In this document: piece after piece, positions 20,301 to 35,200 of the stretch | How positions within the stretch are numbered: position 1 is the first letter of the stretch | Layout of the letters: each line of letters opens with the position of its first letter | Origin: Bugulina stolonifera | Lineage: Eukaryota; Bryozoa; Gymnolaemata; Cheilostomatida; Bugulidae | Direction of reading: 5' to 3' | Length of the DNA stretch: 64,000 bases | Assembly: GCA_935421135.1 (NCBI GenBank) | Contig: OW285193.1 | Coordinates: forward strand, 14,866,099 to 14,930,098 | Notes under the pieces: model-generated | Told to the model about the DNA's origin: nothing | Database searches by the model: none | What the model saw: the letters and a program-made list of their open reading frames with translations, nothing else | Made by a program: the position numbers and the translations under genes

Positions 20301-23300
20301 CACCACCATTACTACCACAGGACATTGCCTATCACCACTCATAACCCCTCCTCTGTATACACATCTCAACCTTCTCCAATGGATTAACCTCTACCTAATC
20401 TCTGTGGATTACTACCTTGCCTGTGGATTAATATATTCACCAAACCAAGGATTATATTTTCATTGGATTATTTCCCTTTTCAAACGTCCAGAGTTCTCTC
20501 TCTGGGATGCTTTGAAAGACTGGATTACGAAAACATTTCTATTTGGATTAATGTTTAGATGAACTGGTAAGTAGATAACATCACTCACTAACTTCACCTT
20601 GGAAATATAAAATCTGTTGCAATTTTGTACATTTTTGTTAATGTTCTGCTTACCAATGCAAATATTCTTGAGCAATTCTGTGAACCATTGGTGGAAATTC
20701 ATTGCATCAGCCATGTAGTAATATTTTCTCACCATCTTTTTAGCTGAATGTTCACCCATATCATGGATTTATCTAAGCCTCCCTGATGTGGATTAAATCT
20801 GTCTCAATGCTTTGGATTACTCTCAAGTGATTGGTGAAAGACTGATGGATTAGCATTATTTCAGCCTAGAACATGTTTTGCCGGATTATATGCTATCTCA
20901 TTTGGAATGGAATTACTTGTGGATATACTAACTATCACGGGATAACATTATGCTAGTAGCTGACGTGGCGTGGCTTGAGTATTCCAATAACAACCTCATG
21001 CCATTGATTGATGTTTGCTCTACTAGCTAGCTCTACCATACAATACGGCTTAGTTATTTGATAGGCAAACTATAACTTGACCTAGCAATATAGATGTTGG
21101 AGCAGTGCCAAGACTATGTAAATAGGGTAATATAGACTGGAATCCACTTTGCCATTAGCAGGAGGCCTCCCAGCGGGCCATCGGTAATTACTACACCCAT
21201 GAACTCTCTCACTATTTATAATGGATAAATGTCAGAAATCTTGCCATCATGAGTGGATGTCTGGCTGATAGTGATTGTTATTGCTGCTATTGCCACAGGG
21301 CTTGGCGCTGGAGATGTAATTAGTATTCATTCTAGTGTATATGATGAAGTGAATGCAAGATAACATTAGCTCTACATCCCAGCAACAATCTGATCATCTA
21401 CACTAATACTAGATCAACTCCTACTAACTTCTAGTATGTGTACTACGACAAGCCCTATCTACTAACAAAGGAATAATAAACGTCCTCTGATTCATCTGGA
21501 ATTTGGTATTTCACGGGAATTTATTAGACTATGTTGATTTACTGTGTACACTGTACCCTTTGGAGTGTATGCCAGCAGGCAATAAGGGCTGCTCATAGTT
21601 GTAGCTTTCAGTAAAACGGTTGTTGCTTCCACATTTGTGATGCCATTATAGCTATGATCACTGTTGACAATACCTCCTTTTATTAAACTCCTTATTGTAT
21701 ATTTTGTAAAAAATAAAGTTCAAGAGGAGTAGGATAATGTATTCGTCATTAATCTGACTTGCCCTTTGCTTTCCTTGCACAGCTACAATGTGTATGGACT
21801 ACATTTGCTGTAATTAGCCGTTTTCATTTGTACCAAGCGGTTGCCTTTGGAATACGCTATGTTGTGGCAGCATACTGTGTTCAGCGTAAGCAGCAAGCAA
21901 CGGAATCAGGCCCATTGTGATAAGGGCTGTATCGGTGGGTGTGACTGTGAACTGGGTCAACTGTAGGGTGTAGTTATTGGCAGTTGCCTACTTATCTTAT
22001 CTCACTGTGCTACCAAGTGTAATTGTGTGGTGTGATAGATAGAGCTGTATTGATGCCTGTTATGGTACTAAGTAGGCAAGGTGACTGCCTGGTACTGCAG
22101 TATATGCGTATACACAAGTTATTCATTTAGTATGTGCAACATCTGCAATTATTCATACTTCACTGAACAAATTGTTCACACATGGAATAGCTCTGTAACA
22201 GCTTGTTATTATGGAGTAGGTTGCATTGCATATATTACAGATGGATAATATTGCTCAATGTTTAATTAACTTGACTGCTATTTTGAGACATCACATGACC
22301 AAACCACAGTCCAAAAATTGTGATATCTTCACATAGGACACCTGCAGTGTTCAGTAGCCACCCACCACTCTTGAGCTACAACCTAGTTGCCCTTCAACTG
22401 ACGACTCTTACAACAACAATTAATACACGTACACATTCTATGGATGGAGTGCTCTTAGTGTTGTGTGCACTGTAGACGTAGATTACAAAAGTACAGTCCA
22501 ACTAGTCTAACCTCTCACTCACTGAACATAGGGAGTTTATTTCACACGTTAGTGAATAGTGGAAGAACTTGATAGTTTTAGTTCTTGCAACTGTACACTG
22601 CTCTCTGATGGTACACTGCTCTCTGATGGTACACTGCTCACTGATGAATGAGTAGTACAGTACTAACTGCAGCTGGCCTGTAATAGTACAATACTGACAG
22701 TAAATCTGATCACAAATGCACTGGTACCCTCAACTTCGAGCATCTCATGACTTGCATCTAGTTCCTCAGACTATATTGTTAGTGTTTTGTATTGTGCTAA
22801 TGAAGTGTGGTCAGACACCAAACTGTAATATAAGGCCAAGGCTTTCACGTGCTATGTAACTGGTTTCAGTGGTACCTCTCCAGATAGGAGTAGGGAGCGA
22901 AGGAAGTCCAAGTCTCCTACAAGGAGGAGGGGCAGGTCAAAGTCTCCACAGAATAGTAGATCTAGATCACGGTCTAACTCGACTGGCAGTTCAAAAAGGT
23001 TAGTTTACTGTATATTGATACTAATTATTCTAATTATACCAATTACATGTATAATGGTTTCAACACTAATTATTAATTTTAGCCTACATCTTGTATGTTA
23101 TTATTGGTTGCAGTAGCAGAACAAGTAGATCTAGAAAGTCGGACACGACCTCTAAATCTAGTCTTGCTGGAGATACAAATAGAGCCAATCTAGGGGTTAA
23201 AATTACACATCTACCATTAAGGTCATCAGGTATGGTATAATTTCTATATTATTGATATCGACTCCTGTCATACACTGAATTACTACTACATGTAGATAGT

Positions 23301-26276
23301 AGAACTTTAGTAATTCAACATTATGCTGTCAGGCAGTTATACTATTAATTATTCACACAATTGTACCGACTAAACCAATGTAATATGTAAAATAGCAAAG
23401 ACTTGTGACTACTGACTGTAAATTATGTATAATATGTAGTTTTGGGAAGTCCTGTTTGGTGTAATTTATGCCGATTTCATAGCTAGTCAATGAATGATAT
23501 TAGAAGTTTTTCTGAATAGATGAAAAAATCCATAAACCTACTCATTTTTCGCTAAAGTATAAGTTACATGTATGGCTTGTCAGTCAACCAGTCAGTCAGT
23601 CAGTCAGTCAGTCAGTCAATCAGACAGTCAGTCAGTCAGTCAGTCAGTGTAGCTAATAGTAGGCTATGTGCATGCACTTAGAGGATCTACCTAATGCGAT
23701 ATTACATTTATATTGAGGAAACAGATTGGATTATCATTTAGTAAGCTCTTCTTTACTAGTCACTGTCCTATTTTCATATAAGTAATACTGTACGCCTTAT
23801 ATCATAGTGTACGTGTTATGTTTATACATTGTATAGCATTGTAAGCTGATGGATGGAGTTGTCTTATCTTAGTTAATGGAAGACAACTCCTTATTGTAAT
23901 AACAGCATTTTCTCGAAATGGGCATGCATGTATTTCTCATTATTGTAAACACAACCCAGAGAGAAAGTGAGGAGAATTAATTTTTATACCATGTTGCATT
24001 CTGGAAGTCACCTGATACCACAAAAACCTGTGTTCAATATGGATACTATGTCTTGACTTAGCTGTGCCATTTATAATGCATGTAAATAGTAATATAGTCC
24101 TGTTATACCTTGTGTATGTAGATACAAGTCTAAGGGATGGTCTATTTCATGAGTATAAGAAGCATGGTAAAGTTACTGGGGTAGTCATAGATGGTAAAGA
24201 GGCATCAAGATCAGCTATCGTCAGCTTTAAAAGGTGAGTAAATGTGTTATGCATCCTGGCAGCCGACATGTGTAACGTAGCCGAGTTGAGTGTATTCTTA
24301 GATGGATTTAGTGATAAATAATTTGTGTAATTGTGTGATATTTACAATGAGGTGAATATGTTGTAATCTATTATAACATACATTGTATATTATCTGTATG
24401 ATGTTATACTACCTGTACTATTCATTACACTATAGACCAGAAGAAGCCGCAAAAGCTCTGGAAGCTTCCAGAGAAAAGAGTTTTTTTGGTTCCCAGATCT
24501 TGGTTGAGCCTCACGTTGGGTTTATTTGTGAGACTGCAGAGGAAGAGAATGAGGAGCCTGAATATGATGAGTATCATGTTAAGGCCACCCGTACTCTCTT
24601 CTGCGGTAATTTAGAACCTCACACTAGCAGCGGAACTCTCCGGGAGACCTTCAAGAAGTATGGGGAGATAATTGTAAGTGATGCTCATGTTCCACTGCTA
24701 GTAGCCTACTAGATTGTACATGATTGCATGTCTGCACTATACATATTGTATGTACATATTTGTCATTGATTAATATGAAGTGTTGATATATAATTAAGAG
24801 TTATTGTATTATAGGATATAGAAATAAAAAAGCAAGGGGCTGCATCATCTTATGCATTCGTACAGTTTGCCGACATTAAGTCAGTAGTTGAAGCACTGAG
24901 AAAGAAGGATGGCACCCACGTTGGAATCAATAAGATTAAATTAGGCTTCGGCAAAAGTATGCCGACTAACTGTGTGTGGATAGATGATTTACCAGACAGT
25001 ATAACTGAGACAATACTGAAGAGGACTTTGGGAAGGTGAGTGGAGCGCTTATCACCATGGATACAGTTTTTATCGTTATATCTACTATGCTACATTCTGT
25101 TAATATACTCTTTGAGCTATCCACGCTTCATTTTCTGTTAACTATAAATTCACTGTAACAGATAATGCTGTTTTTTGCTGTCTGGCCAGTAAGTGACGGT
25201 ATCGACTACTATATTTACCTTGTTACTATGGAAACGTAATTACACCATTTACTGTTTAATTAAGTGACAAATGTAATCATAAGAAATCTTATTGCAAGTG
25301 TAGTCATCCAGTGGTATGTCCCAATAGATGTATTTGTCTGTTGGCTAGCGATCCGTATATTTAATTATTAAATTATGTATTATAATTAGTCTTAACCCTT
25401 CCAGCTCTATATTATTTATTCCCACTGAATTGTTACTGTATGTAGGCCTACATAATGGGATGCGACAGACAGACAATATCATCTTCATATATCATAATTC
25501 AAAAGTTGTTCAGTAATTAATAAACTTGTTTACTTGTTTACCTCATGCCTGACATTAACAGCTTTCTATAAATACGGATTAGTCCTACTAGTATGAAATA
25601 TCACATAAGGTGATAATCAGCCGTATGTTGTATCCTTTATATTATATTATATGGTAGTTTACATGTGTTATCATTCTGTCCATGTGTTGTACAATATTGT
25701 ATCTATACAATGCAGGCATGGCCTCATAACAGATATAGTGCTAGACAAAGACGCATTGAGAGCACTTGTATCATTCCAAGCTACTGATCAGGCTGTTGCA
25801 GCTGTCAATGATCTCAAACAGAGACCTCTTATGATGAACAAGAAACTCATGGTATGTATAGACGTGGAAGTCTTTATAGGTGGAGATGTTGAATTAATGG
25901 TAATGTTGGGCATATTTGCTGATACATTGGAATTCTGCATGCAGCATACATGTCTCTGTGACAAGATCTGGTATACTTGTATTAATTTGTTTCTATGACA
26001 TTTTGCATTTTTTTGCACATAAATTTCTCATCTCTCTGAGTATTAGTTGGTGTGAAGTACATAAGTTATAGTAAGCATTAAGCATGGTATTATACCAATG
26101 TTACAGGTGGACTTTGCTAGCTGGGACTTCCAAGATAAATACAGAGAAAAGTTGGGTCTACCTGCACCCCCTAGTCTACCTCCTAGAAGGGGCGGAGATA
26201 ATGAGAGATACACTGGTAGGGGAGGTTTAGATGGTGCTGAGAGAGGATCAATGCTGCGGGGCAGAGGCGATGACAG
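17383..26276 (+). CDS. SPEN: SPEN exons 1-9: RRM1, RS linker, RRM2-RRM4
   Basis: Exons: 17383-17465, 19256-19540, 22870-22998, 23114-23229, 24122-24233, 24436-24673, 24815-25035, 25716-25851, 26107-26276. RRM1 (about aa 6-72) is split after HFGK. Exons 3-4 encode an Arg/Ser-rich linker. RRM2 (about 190-262) contains GVKITHLPLR and DTSLRDGLFHEY. RRM3 (about 296-370) has RNP2 TLFCGNL and RNP1 SYAFVQF. RRM4 begins at NCVWIDDLP after the family signature GFGKSMPTN, which is shared almost exactly with vertebrate SPEN. Phases agree across all eight junctions. Intron 2 (3.3 kb) is the longest in the gene and contains a TAC microsatellite and the GGATTA cluster listed separately. Confidence 0.92.
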
Positions 26277-29200
26277 GTATGCAGCAAATATGACCTAGTC
26301 TTATATTTTTATGTAAAATCAACTTTTTAGATTTATGTTGAATTTGGTGGGATGAGGGACATTCGTTACATGATCATGCATAGGTGGTCGACATATTACA
26401 CGTGTCGCAGCAGTTTGGATAACTGGATCTATATGTGTACTTCGACGAGAAGGACAGCAGAAACAGTGACTTTCTATTGCTAGTGTAGTGACAATATAAG
26501 CCTACATATTTTGCAATAAGTATCTATTGCAAAAATAATCCATAATGTACAATGTATATTATATACGTTTACATGTACTTGTACTGTTTTCTTGTGTTAC
26601 CGTAATGTTTTCTGTAGTTGCCTCACTCTTGTGCGCTATATTGCTATATGTATGTAGGCTATATGCATGTGCTGCTAGCGTGCTAGACTTGGTGTATGCA
26701 AATGTTCCATCTATTCATGTGCTTTTTCGCTACAGATATGGTAGTAACTTCAATGATAGAGGAGTCTCAGGTCAGAGGTACAGCAGGTCTGGACCTGGTC
26801 CCAGTGGAGACTTTAGTATGAGAGGAGGAGATTCAGTGCCCAGATGGAATGATGCAGGCAGCATTTCACCTCTGGATCAGCGTAGAGACAAGTCAGCGAG
26901 AGGAGGCCGATCTGACTACAGGGGATATGATTCACCAGGTGTGTGCTGCTCGTTTTACTCTCTACTATTATATTGGATGAGTACATCTACTAGTCATCTC
27001 ACAAGTCAGCTGCTTTGTCGGCTAGTAATTCAGTTTTTCAGTCAAGTCTATCAATAACCACTAAGCAAATTCATGTATTTTTGATAGTTATTAATGCATT
27101 CATCAGGATGTTGCATAATGGGGTGATGTCTTATGTTTAAACAGGAAGTCGTTCTGGGTATGATGATTACTATAAGGGCAGAAGAAGGTCAATATCTCCT
27201 GGCAGGTCTAGTAGGAGATCACCGAGTCCGAGTAGCAGGACATCCAGGCACTATAGATTCAGCCGATCTCCTCCTAGCCAATCGTAAGTTGCTACTTGAA
27301 ACTATATAGAGAAAGAATGAGTCTGTCTAATACAATATACCTTACTACAACACCCTCCATATTTCGTTTGAACTACTATACTTATTGTTCTATGTAGGTC
27401 ACGAGGTAGAAGTATGTACAGCCGTAGTCCACCAAGTCTTAGTAACTCTGGTTTGCCTCGATCTCCAAGGTCTCCACGCAAGTCTAACACTTCTCCAGCC
27501 ACACCTACGAGGGACGAGGTGAGGGCTGGCAGTCCACCAAGTGACCGAAGTGGGAGAGGTAGGTTTTAGTTTATTGCATTTGATTACAAGTAGTAGCGTG
27601 TTCTCTTATGCAGATGAGAGATAAATTTCTGTGTATAACTGCTTGCAGACAATGAAAGGAGGAGCCGGAGGGACGATTATAGGAGGGCTACTGCAGCGCG
27701 TGGCCTGGGTTCTCGTGTGTCCGAGTTAGTAAGATCATCTGCAGCTAACACTCCCCTTAGTAGCAGAGACAGTGACGCTGACTCGGTATGCAGCACTGGC
27801 GACCATCTTGATGATCTGCAGCGCAAAAGAAGTGAGCTGCTGTCTCAACTCAAGGTAACTGCTTCATTACAATAGATTAAGTTCTCACTGTGCTGTATAA
27901 TACGATACATTATGAATCATATTTCCATATATGCATGTATATTGTACATACATGTGGGTTGCGTGTACTTGGCTATGAGGAAAGACACCTTTTTTTCTAT
28001 GTCGTCACATGGTTACATGCGCTTCTATCTTCTCCATATTCTAACACCTTCTACTCCAAAACTTCTAATGAATAGATGGATGCTACAGTCATGTATGCAA
28101 TGATGGGTCCAGCTAGGGCTGTATTGTGATATTATAGGGTCTAGATAACGACAGCCCAACTCCCGATTCAACAGCCACTACCAAGTGGGATACAGACACT
28201 CCAGCTAATAGCCTGTCAGCAAAGATAGACAGTGTAAACACTTGGTCTACGTCACAAGCGACCCCATCCACAAACACAGGCAGCGAAAAGACTCGCTCAA
28301 ACTCCTCAGTTAGTAATACCAAATTGTATTGTATTTTTATGATAAATAATGTTTGTAATTGCATGTATGTATATACATATATATTTCATATAGCTATGAA
28401 AGGGCCATCTTATACAGTAGCAGAATGTTGTTTTAGTCAGTATCTGGGGTGCTCTAATGCTAGATTGCTGCTCAAATATGTGTCAATTTAAAACTAGTGT
28501 GTTGACGATTTGTGAAGTTGGCCGCGGGCAGTAAGTTGGCCAGTCAATGACTTCATTTAATAACTGGATCTTATGTACTACAGTCTACGCTGCCAAATAA
28601 CACCAAAGAAACAATAGATAACCGCCTCTCTGTACGTGAACAGTTTGAGAATATCAGACGTCAGAATGAGCTCGCAAAATCTGCACTCAATTCTACTCTG
28701 GGCCCTCAGTCTAACAGAAAGCCAATAGAGAAGACTCTATCTGCCTCCCCTAAATCTGACTCCAATGCTGCAGCTAACAGCTCCAGCACCTCTACTAATG
28801 CCCTGGCTTCATTCAAGAAGCGCAAAGATAAAGACAGGTATGTACATGTATATTCATTATATTGGCACATAATATCTGCCGACAACTACATAACTATAGT
28901 GATGGCATTAATTAACTGGACTTGGCATAGCTTATAATCTGTGTGATTATTCGCACCTCCTACACTGCATTGCTATTTTGACAAAAACTCATAATAGCAG
29001 GGGATGGGTGACTCTTGATAACGTAAACAGAGTTTCAGTTGTGCTTGTCGAACGATCAAACGATGTTTTTTTCCAGAATATGCCATAGCCTGCTGTGCTT
29101 ATACATGTAGATTAGTCACTGTAAAAATGTTGTCGTATAACTTTGTGAAATAATGTATTTCACAAAGTTATACTAAGCACGCCCGCAGACGTCACACCGC

Positions 29201-32200
29201 TAATAAGCATACACCTCCTGGGATTATCTAGTAGTAACTCATAGTTATATAGTGGCGTGTACTGTAGGTCCTACAGGAGACCGAATAGCAAGGGACCAGA
29301 TGAGATACCAATAGAGGGCGCTGGTCCACCCAGAGATCATGTCTTAGACTTGTGGGGTGAGTTGAAGTCTTTAGTTTCACAGCACACTGATTTTGTTACT
29401 ATTGCTGTCTTGTGTATTGTTGTGTAATAAAAGAGAATAATATAATCAAATCTTCCTTGTGTCGCTATTTTTAGATGTTCTTAGACACCGATCATGCATG
29501 TCCATTACTCGACCATGTGACCTACCGCTACCTAAATTTGCAATGTCGCAAATGCAATCTCCCAGAAGTCCTGGTGCTGGAAGTAAGCGTCATTCGATGG
29601 ATTCTCCACTGAGTAGTCCCGCTCTGCCTTGTTCCTTTTCCACAGAGAGGATTCCTATAATTAAAACTGGTGAGAAATTCCATCTCATATAAAGTAATTT
29701 TATGTTATACATATTTTATTCTATTGTTATTTATTATAGTAAAATATTGTATTATGATTGTTCATGTATTACATGTATGCTATATGAGAAAGTCTCTCTC
29801 CGAGAAGAAGAGTTGAATTGAACTTGTTGAACAGAGTATTATGGACATTTTCTTTAATTCACATTCGTTTTACATGGAAGTAAAAATGTTAATAAATTTG
29901 TTACCATGTTGGTTGTTCTTCTACTGACAGATGCACTCGATGAAGATGCAGACGACGCTGATGGCAATCTTTCACCGACATCTAGAGACATACAGGAAAG
30001 AATACGCAAGTTAAATGAGAGACTAACGTTAGCTGACAAAGCCATGTCTCAGGCTCCCAAGGAGATACGACCTTCAATTGACCTCAGCAAGTACAAGATA
30101 GTCCGCAAGTAAGTCACCCTGTACATAATGAACTGGTCTTACTTTGCTCTTCTCTAACTATAATATCTTAGTGAGATAATGAACATGTGATATCTATTTA
30201 TTGCTATTACTTTATATTTTTGCGTCTAGGATACATGTAAAATGTATATGTAAATGTATTTGTGTATATTTCATAAGAGTTGGCTCAATTTTGATCTGCT
30301 AGCATGTTATAATGTATAATAGGCTTTGGTTAGAATTCGTAAACATAGTAGTCAGTCTACTATTGGCAATGTTGTAAATTCACGTTGTGTTCGTGCAGAC
30401 CAAAAGCAGACAACACTGCAGCAAACTCAACAACCTCATCAGCTGCTGGCAGCACTAACACTCCCACATCTAGCACTCCTGCAGCTCAGAATGCATGGAC
30501 TAGAACCAGTATATTTGACCAGGTATATTTATTCAAGCATACTTACACTTTGTTATGTTACTTACGTTTGATATCTTACACTTTGTTGTGTTACTTACAT
30601 TTGATAACTTGCACTCTGTCATTTGCACTACTTAGTGACTCGCACTTGGTAGCTTACACTCTGTTACTTACATAGTGTGTAATTGCACTTCTATTCGCCC
30701 AGGACTGTGAGAGACTAGCAGCTGCCTCCACTCCAGCTACCCCTCTTTCTCTCTCAGCACCCATATCTCTATCGGCTGCATCGACAGTCTCACCAACAAC
30801 TGATAGCATGAACACTACAATGTCGCACAGTGTAGATATGTCTAACGAGTCTCTATCTCTACCCATGGTATGCTTCCACCGTGTATTTTTATTTCTTGTT
30901 CTATAACAATCATACAGCATGATAACCTAACAAATTATCTGAAATGTCTTTGTGAAGTCATGTATGTTGATGCTGCACACAAATATCATAGTCCCTGTTA
31001 ACGCATTTTCCACCGGTTTGTACAGAGGGAAAGACTGCAAGGTGTGTCTGGGATGACTGCCAAGAGCTCACTCTACAAGGATATTGCACCTATCTCACCC
31101 AACCTACCTTCTGCTCATCCACTCGGGGATAGACACCCAGACAGACCAGGTGATGGTGTCACTCCAACACTGCCTTCGTCTGTACCAGTGAAAGGTATCC
31201 TACGTAGAGATAGCAGTTCAGATGGTAGTAAGAAACCTTGGGCTATGTCAGATCTCCGTACACAACCTTTACAAGATAATCGACCTACTCAGGACTCCAG
31301 GATTGTAGCTGAGGTAAGACCGATGGAGGTAAAACAAGAACGGGAACAACTGGAAACTCCCTGTATTAAAAAGGTAAACTAGATGCAGCAATTTGATGTA
31401 GCTGGTTTATGAAGCATGTTACATATAGATGAGTGAAAAGATTGTTGGAATCCTTTAGTATTTTTAGTCTAGTAGTCAGTTTGAATGCCTATGTTCATAT
31501 GATTTGTGATGTTTCAGGAGCCTGTAGGAAGTCGGTACGAATACCCTCTACCTATAAAACAAGAGCGGCCAGAGCACGCTGCTTACAAGTCATCCTTTGG
31601 TCGTCAAACTGAAGTCAAACATGAATCTAAACCCATAACTACCTCATCTAATAAACGCAATAAACATGACTTCAGACCCCACCTGGATCTCTTCAAACCA
31701 GATGATGACGCAGTGATTAGTACAAGTGGAGTGGATAAAAAGAAACACTCGTCTACTAGGATAACCAAAGTGTCTTCAAGCACTTCTGACACGTCACAGG
31801 CTAAAGACTTGTCACAGAATAAACATTCGTCACATTCTAAAGAATCATCTACGTCTGCTGATAAAAATAAGAAATCACATAAAGAGAAAAAACATGACAA
31901 AAAATCAAAATCTGATCACAAGGTTAAATTAGAAAAAGTAGAAGTAAAGGCGGAAAAAACTGAAAGTAAACCGGTCAAGTCTGATAAATCGGAGCATTCT
32001 AATCGTAATAAATTATCAGAACATTCTAAAAATGATAAGTTTGACAAACAGCACAAGAAGAAAGATAAAAGCAAAGACCGAGAAAAAGAAAGGGAGAAAG
32101 AGCTGGAAGCTGAGAAAGCAGCAGAAAGGCAGCGTCAGAAGGAAGAAGAGGAAAGGGAGCATCGCTTAGCAATGGAAAGAAAAAAGGAGTTGGAGCGAAA

Positions 32201-35200
32201 ACAAGAGATGGAGCAACAGGAAGCTCTGAAGAAACAGCAAGAGTTAGAACATCAGAAAGAGATGGAACGTCAAAAGGAGGAAGAAAGACAAAAGGAGTTG
32301 GAGCGTGAGCGAGAGAGACAACAAGAAATGGAGAGTAAAAAGCAGAATGCCAACAGGGATGGCGATTCTAGTGACTCAGACATTCAAACTAAACCGTCCA
32401 AAAAGAAAAATAGAATGGAGTCGAAGGGATTGAATTCTATGAAAGGAAAGAAGAAGAAAGGTAGCAAGTCCTCAGCTCAAGAGACTAAGACTTCCAAGAA
32501 AGGGTCAAAAGGGGAGAAAGGTTCTAAAAAACAGCCTGCTAAACGTAAAGGTACATTATATGCTGTATTCTTCACCTGTATCCTAACTGTTTCGAGTGGT
32601 TGATATGCTGCAATCATTTGAAGTACAAAGATGTGTTGATTTATGATGTGATATTTGTTGTATACCTAGTAAGTATTTACACGTACTTGTGATCACTATA
32701 TATTTATGTCCTCTTAGCTTATTATACAGTAATTGCCATGCCTCACCTTGCGCTGCTGTATTGTAGTAAGCCGAGTGGTGGAGTCTGCCACATCGTCGGA
32801 AGAAGATGAACCAGTGCAGCAGACTCGCACAGCCAGTCCCTCAGAAGCTGAGCACTCCCCCACAGTTGTAGAGCATGTGGAAGAAGTGATTGAGAATGTA
32901 GAAGAAGTGGTAGAGAGCACAGAACAGCGAGAAAAAACGGAAGAGGAAAAGGCTAACTGGATGGCCGAATACGCTCCATTCATGGAATCCATGTATGACA
33001 AGGTGAAGAGGAAGCGTGTCGCAGCCAGCAAGGCAAAGGCAGCGCAAAAAGCACAGAAAGCCAAAAAGAAGGCTTCAAATAAAATGAGACAGAAATCGTA
33101 AGTTGTCTACACCTGACCTCAACTTGGTGTTAATGTATACTGCATTGTGTTAAACCTGAATTCATCCCTAATAAGTACTGAACGAGTATACAATTGTGAT
33201 AGTACATGTATAATATTATAACACTACAGCCTAAACAAATTCAACTTTATGCAGCTATACCGAATAACATACAGCTACATACAGCTACATTGTGTGTTAT
33301 CTCTTTTAGTCACATGTTTAAGTTGTGGCAGCAGTATGAATGAATCCTTTATCCCTTTCGTGCCAGTAGTAAGTGCATGAGCCTACAATGTTATCTCTAG
33401 GTTGAACATGAATCTCCTTATTTTTTGATCTCTTCTAACGAATTGAATTGAAAATTTGAATACTATTTGTCTATCTTTCTTATAGCAACGATAAAATTGT
33501 GGGTTTGTGTTAGACAGCAAAAAACAAAAAATTAATTTAATGGAAATTTTCTACATGCCCTTAGGAAGCTGATTGTTTTGTTTATTTTCATTAGCATGAA
33601 AGTATCCGATTCAGAAGAGAGTGACAGCGAGGAGGAGGATGAGATAGATGAGGAAGAGTCTCCTGAATCCTCCCCTGTCAGAACTAAGACTAAGTCTTCT
33701 GCTGGAAGAAAGAGTATGCATGTAACCTCTGAGAGTGAGGATCAATCACCACACAGGCCAATACAGAAGGAAAGCAAGAGCGAGTCTCATAAGCCCACAC
33801 GTAAAGATAGCAAGGCTACGGCTATCAAGTCAGCCACCAAGTCTCAAAGACAATCTGCAGCCAAGCAGAAGGTAAGCATGTGATGGCTCTCTCTCTCTCT
33901 CATAGTAGTAGTGAGCAAGAATATGTATAATAGACCCTACGCAGTGTTAGAAGTGGAACAAATTAAGTGGCTGCACCACACCTACAATTCCAAAATACAA
34001 TGTAGCTCTTATTACAATATATAAGCTAAAATTTAAAGGTGAGTACACATGTACTGTCAATTCTAACACTGATCATACGCTAGGCATGTAGTAGTGACTG
34101 TCACTAGATTATGCCATTTGATGCTCTATTGCATGTCGTGACAGCAGATGAAATATGCTATGCTAGTGTATTCTTTGCTTTGTTGTATACGTAGAAATCT
34201 AGTGCACAGACTAAACGTTCAGAGTCGCTTCTCTCGAAGCAGACGTCAGATTCAGAAAGTGAGAGCGAAGTGGACACAGCTAAGAGTAATGAGATGAAAA
34301 AGAAAGTTTTGGCTAACTTATGGAGAAGAACTCCCAATGAGGCTAATAAGAAGAGATCTGCTGCAGCTGGAAGGGGCAAGAAACAGCCCACGCCTACCAA
34401 GCCTAAGGTAGGGGATTCATTCTGCTAATATTTACATGCAAGTGTTGTTGTGAACTAGTCACTAACTGGGTAAAACAATCTGTCCAATTCTTCTTTGACT
34501 GCTTGTGTCAACTAATCAAATACAATGAGATTAACATGTTATCTGACTTGTGCATGACCTTTGGGTGTTATGGTAATTCCAGGCCCCAGCACCTCCTCCA
34601 ACCATATCTGAGCAGAGCTCTTCAGATGAAAGTGAAACCGAAACGGAGACGGAGCCCATGTCTCCTGTTGCTCCACCTTCTCCGCCCACACCTCCCAAAC
34701 CTGCCGCTGTCACTCCCGCTGCTGGTGCAGGTGGCAAGAAGAGAAAACAGTCAACAACAGTGATTCAGCAGAAAGGAGCTGCAGCTAAGCGCCAGGTCTG
34801 TTTCTCCTCTTACTAAATATTCAAATATTGATCAGATTAAGAGCTCTATATCTAATCAGCTCACTGTCTGTTCTTATCATTTAGACAATGAGAATTAGTC
34901 AGTCCTTCCATTTTCCTACTTCTCATCGATGTTCTGTGGTGATTCCATATCATGGATTCTACTGCTTACATTGGTATTTTTGTTGTGGTAGAAGAGGCAA
35001 TCTAGCACCTCAGCTGTCTCTGAGGATACTGCCGAGGAGACCCCAAGTAAACCAAGCCCCAAAAAGGCAGCAGCAGTGAAACCAGCCCAACCTCCTGCTA
35101 CAGCAACTAAGAAGAAATCTGCATCTAGCAAAGCTGTAGCAGCTGCTCGTAGCAAACAGAAAGCGTCACAGAGTAGTAGCAGCAGCAGTAGTAGTAGTGG

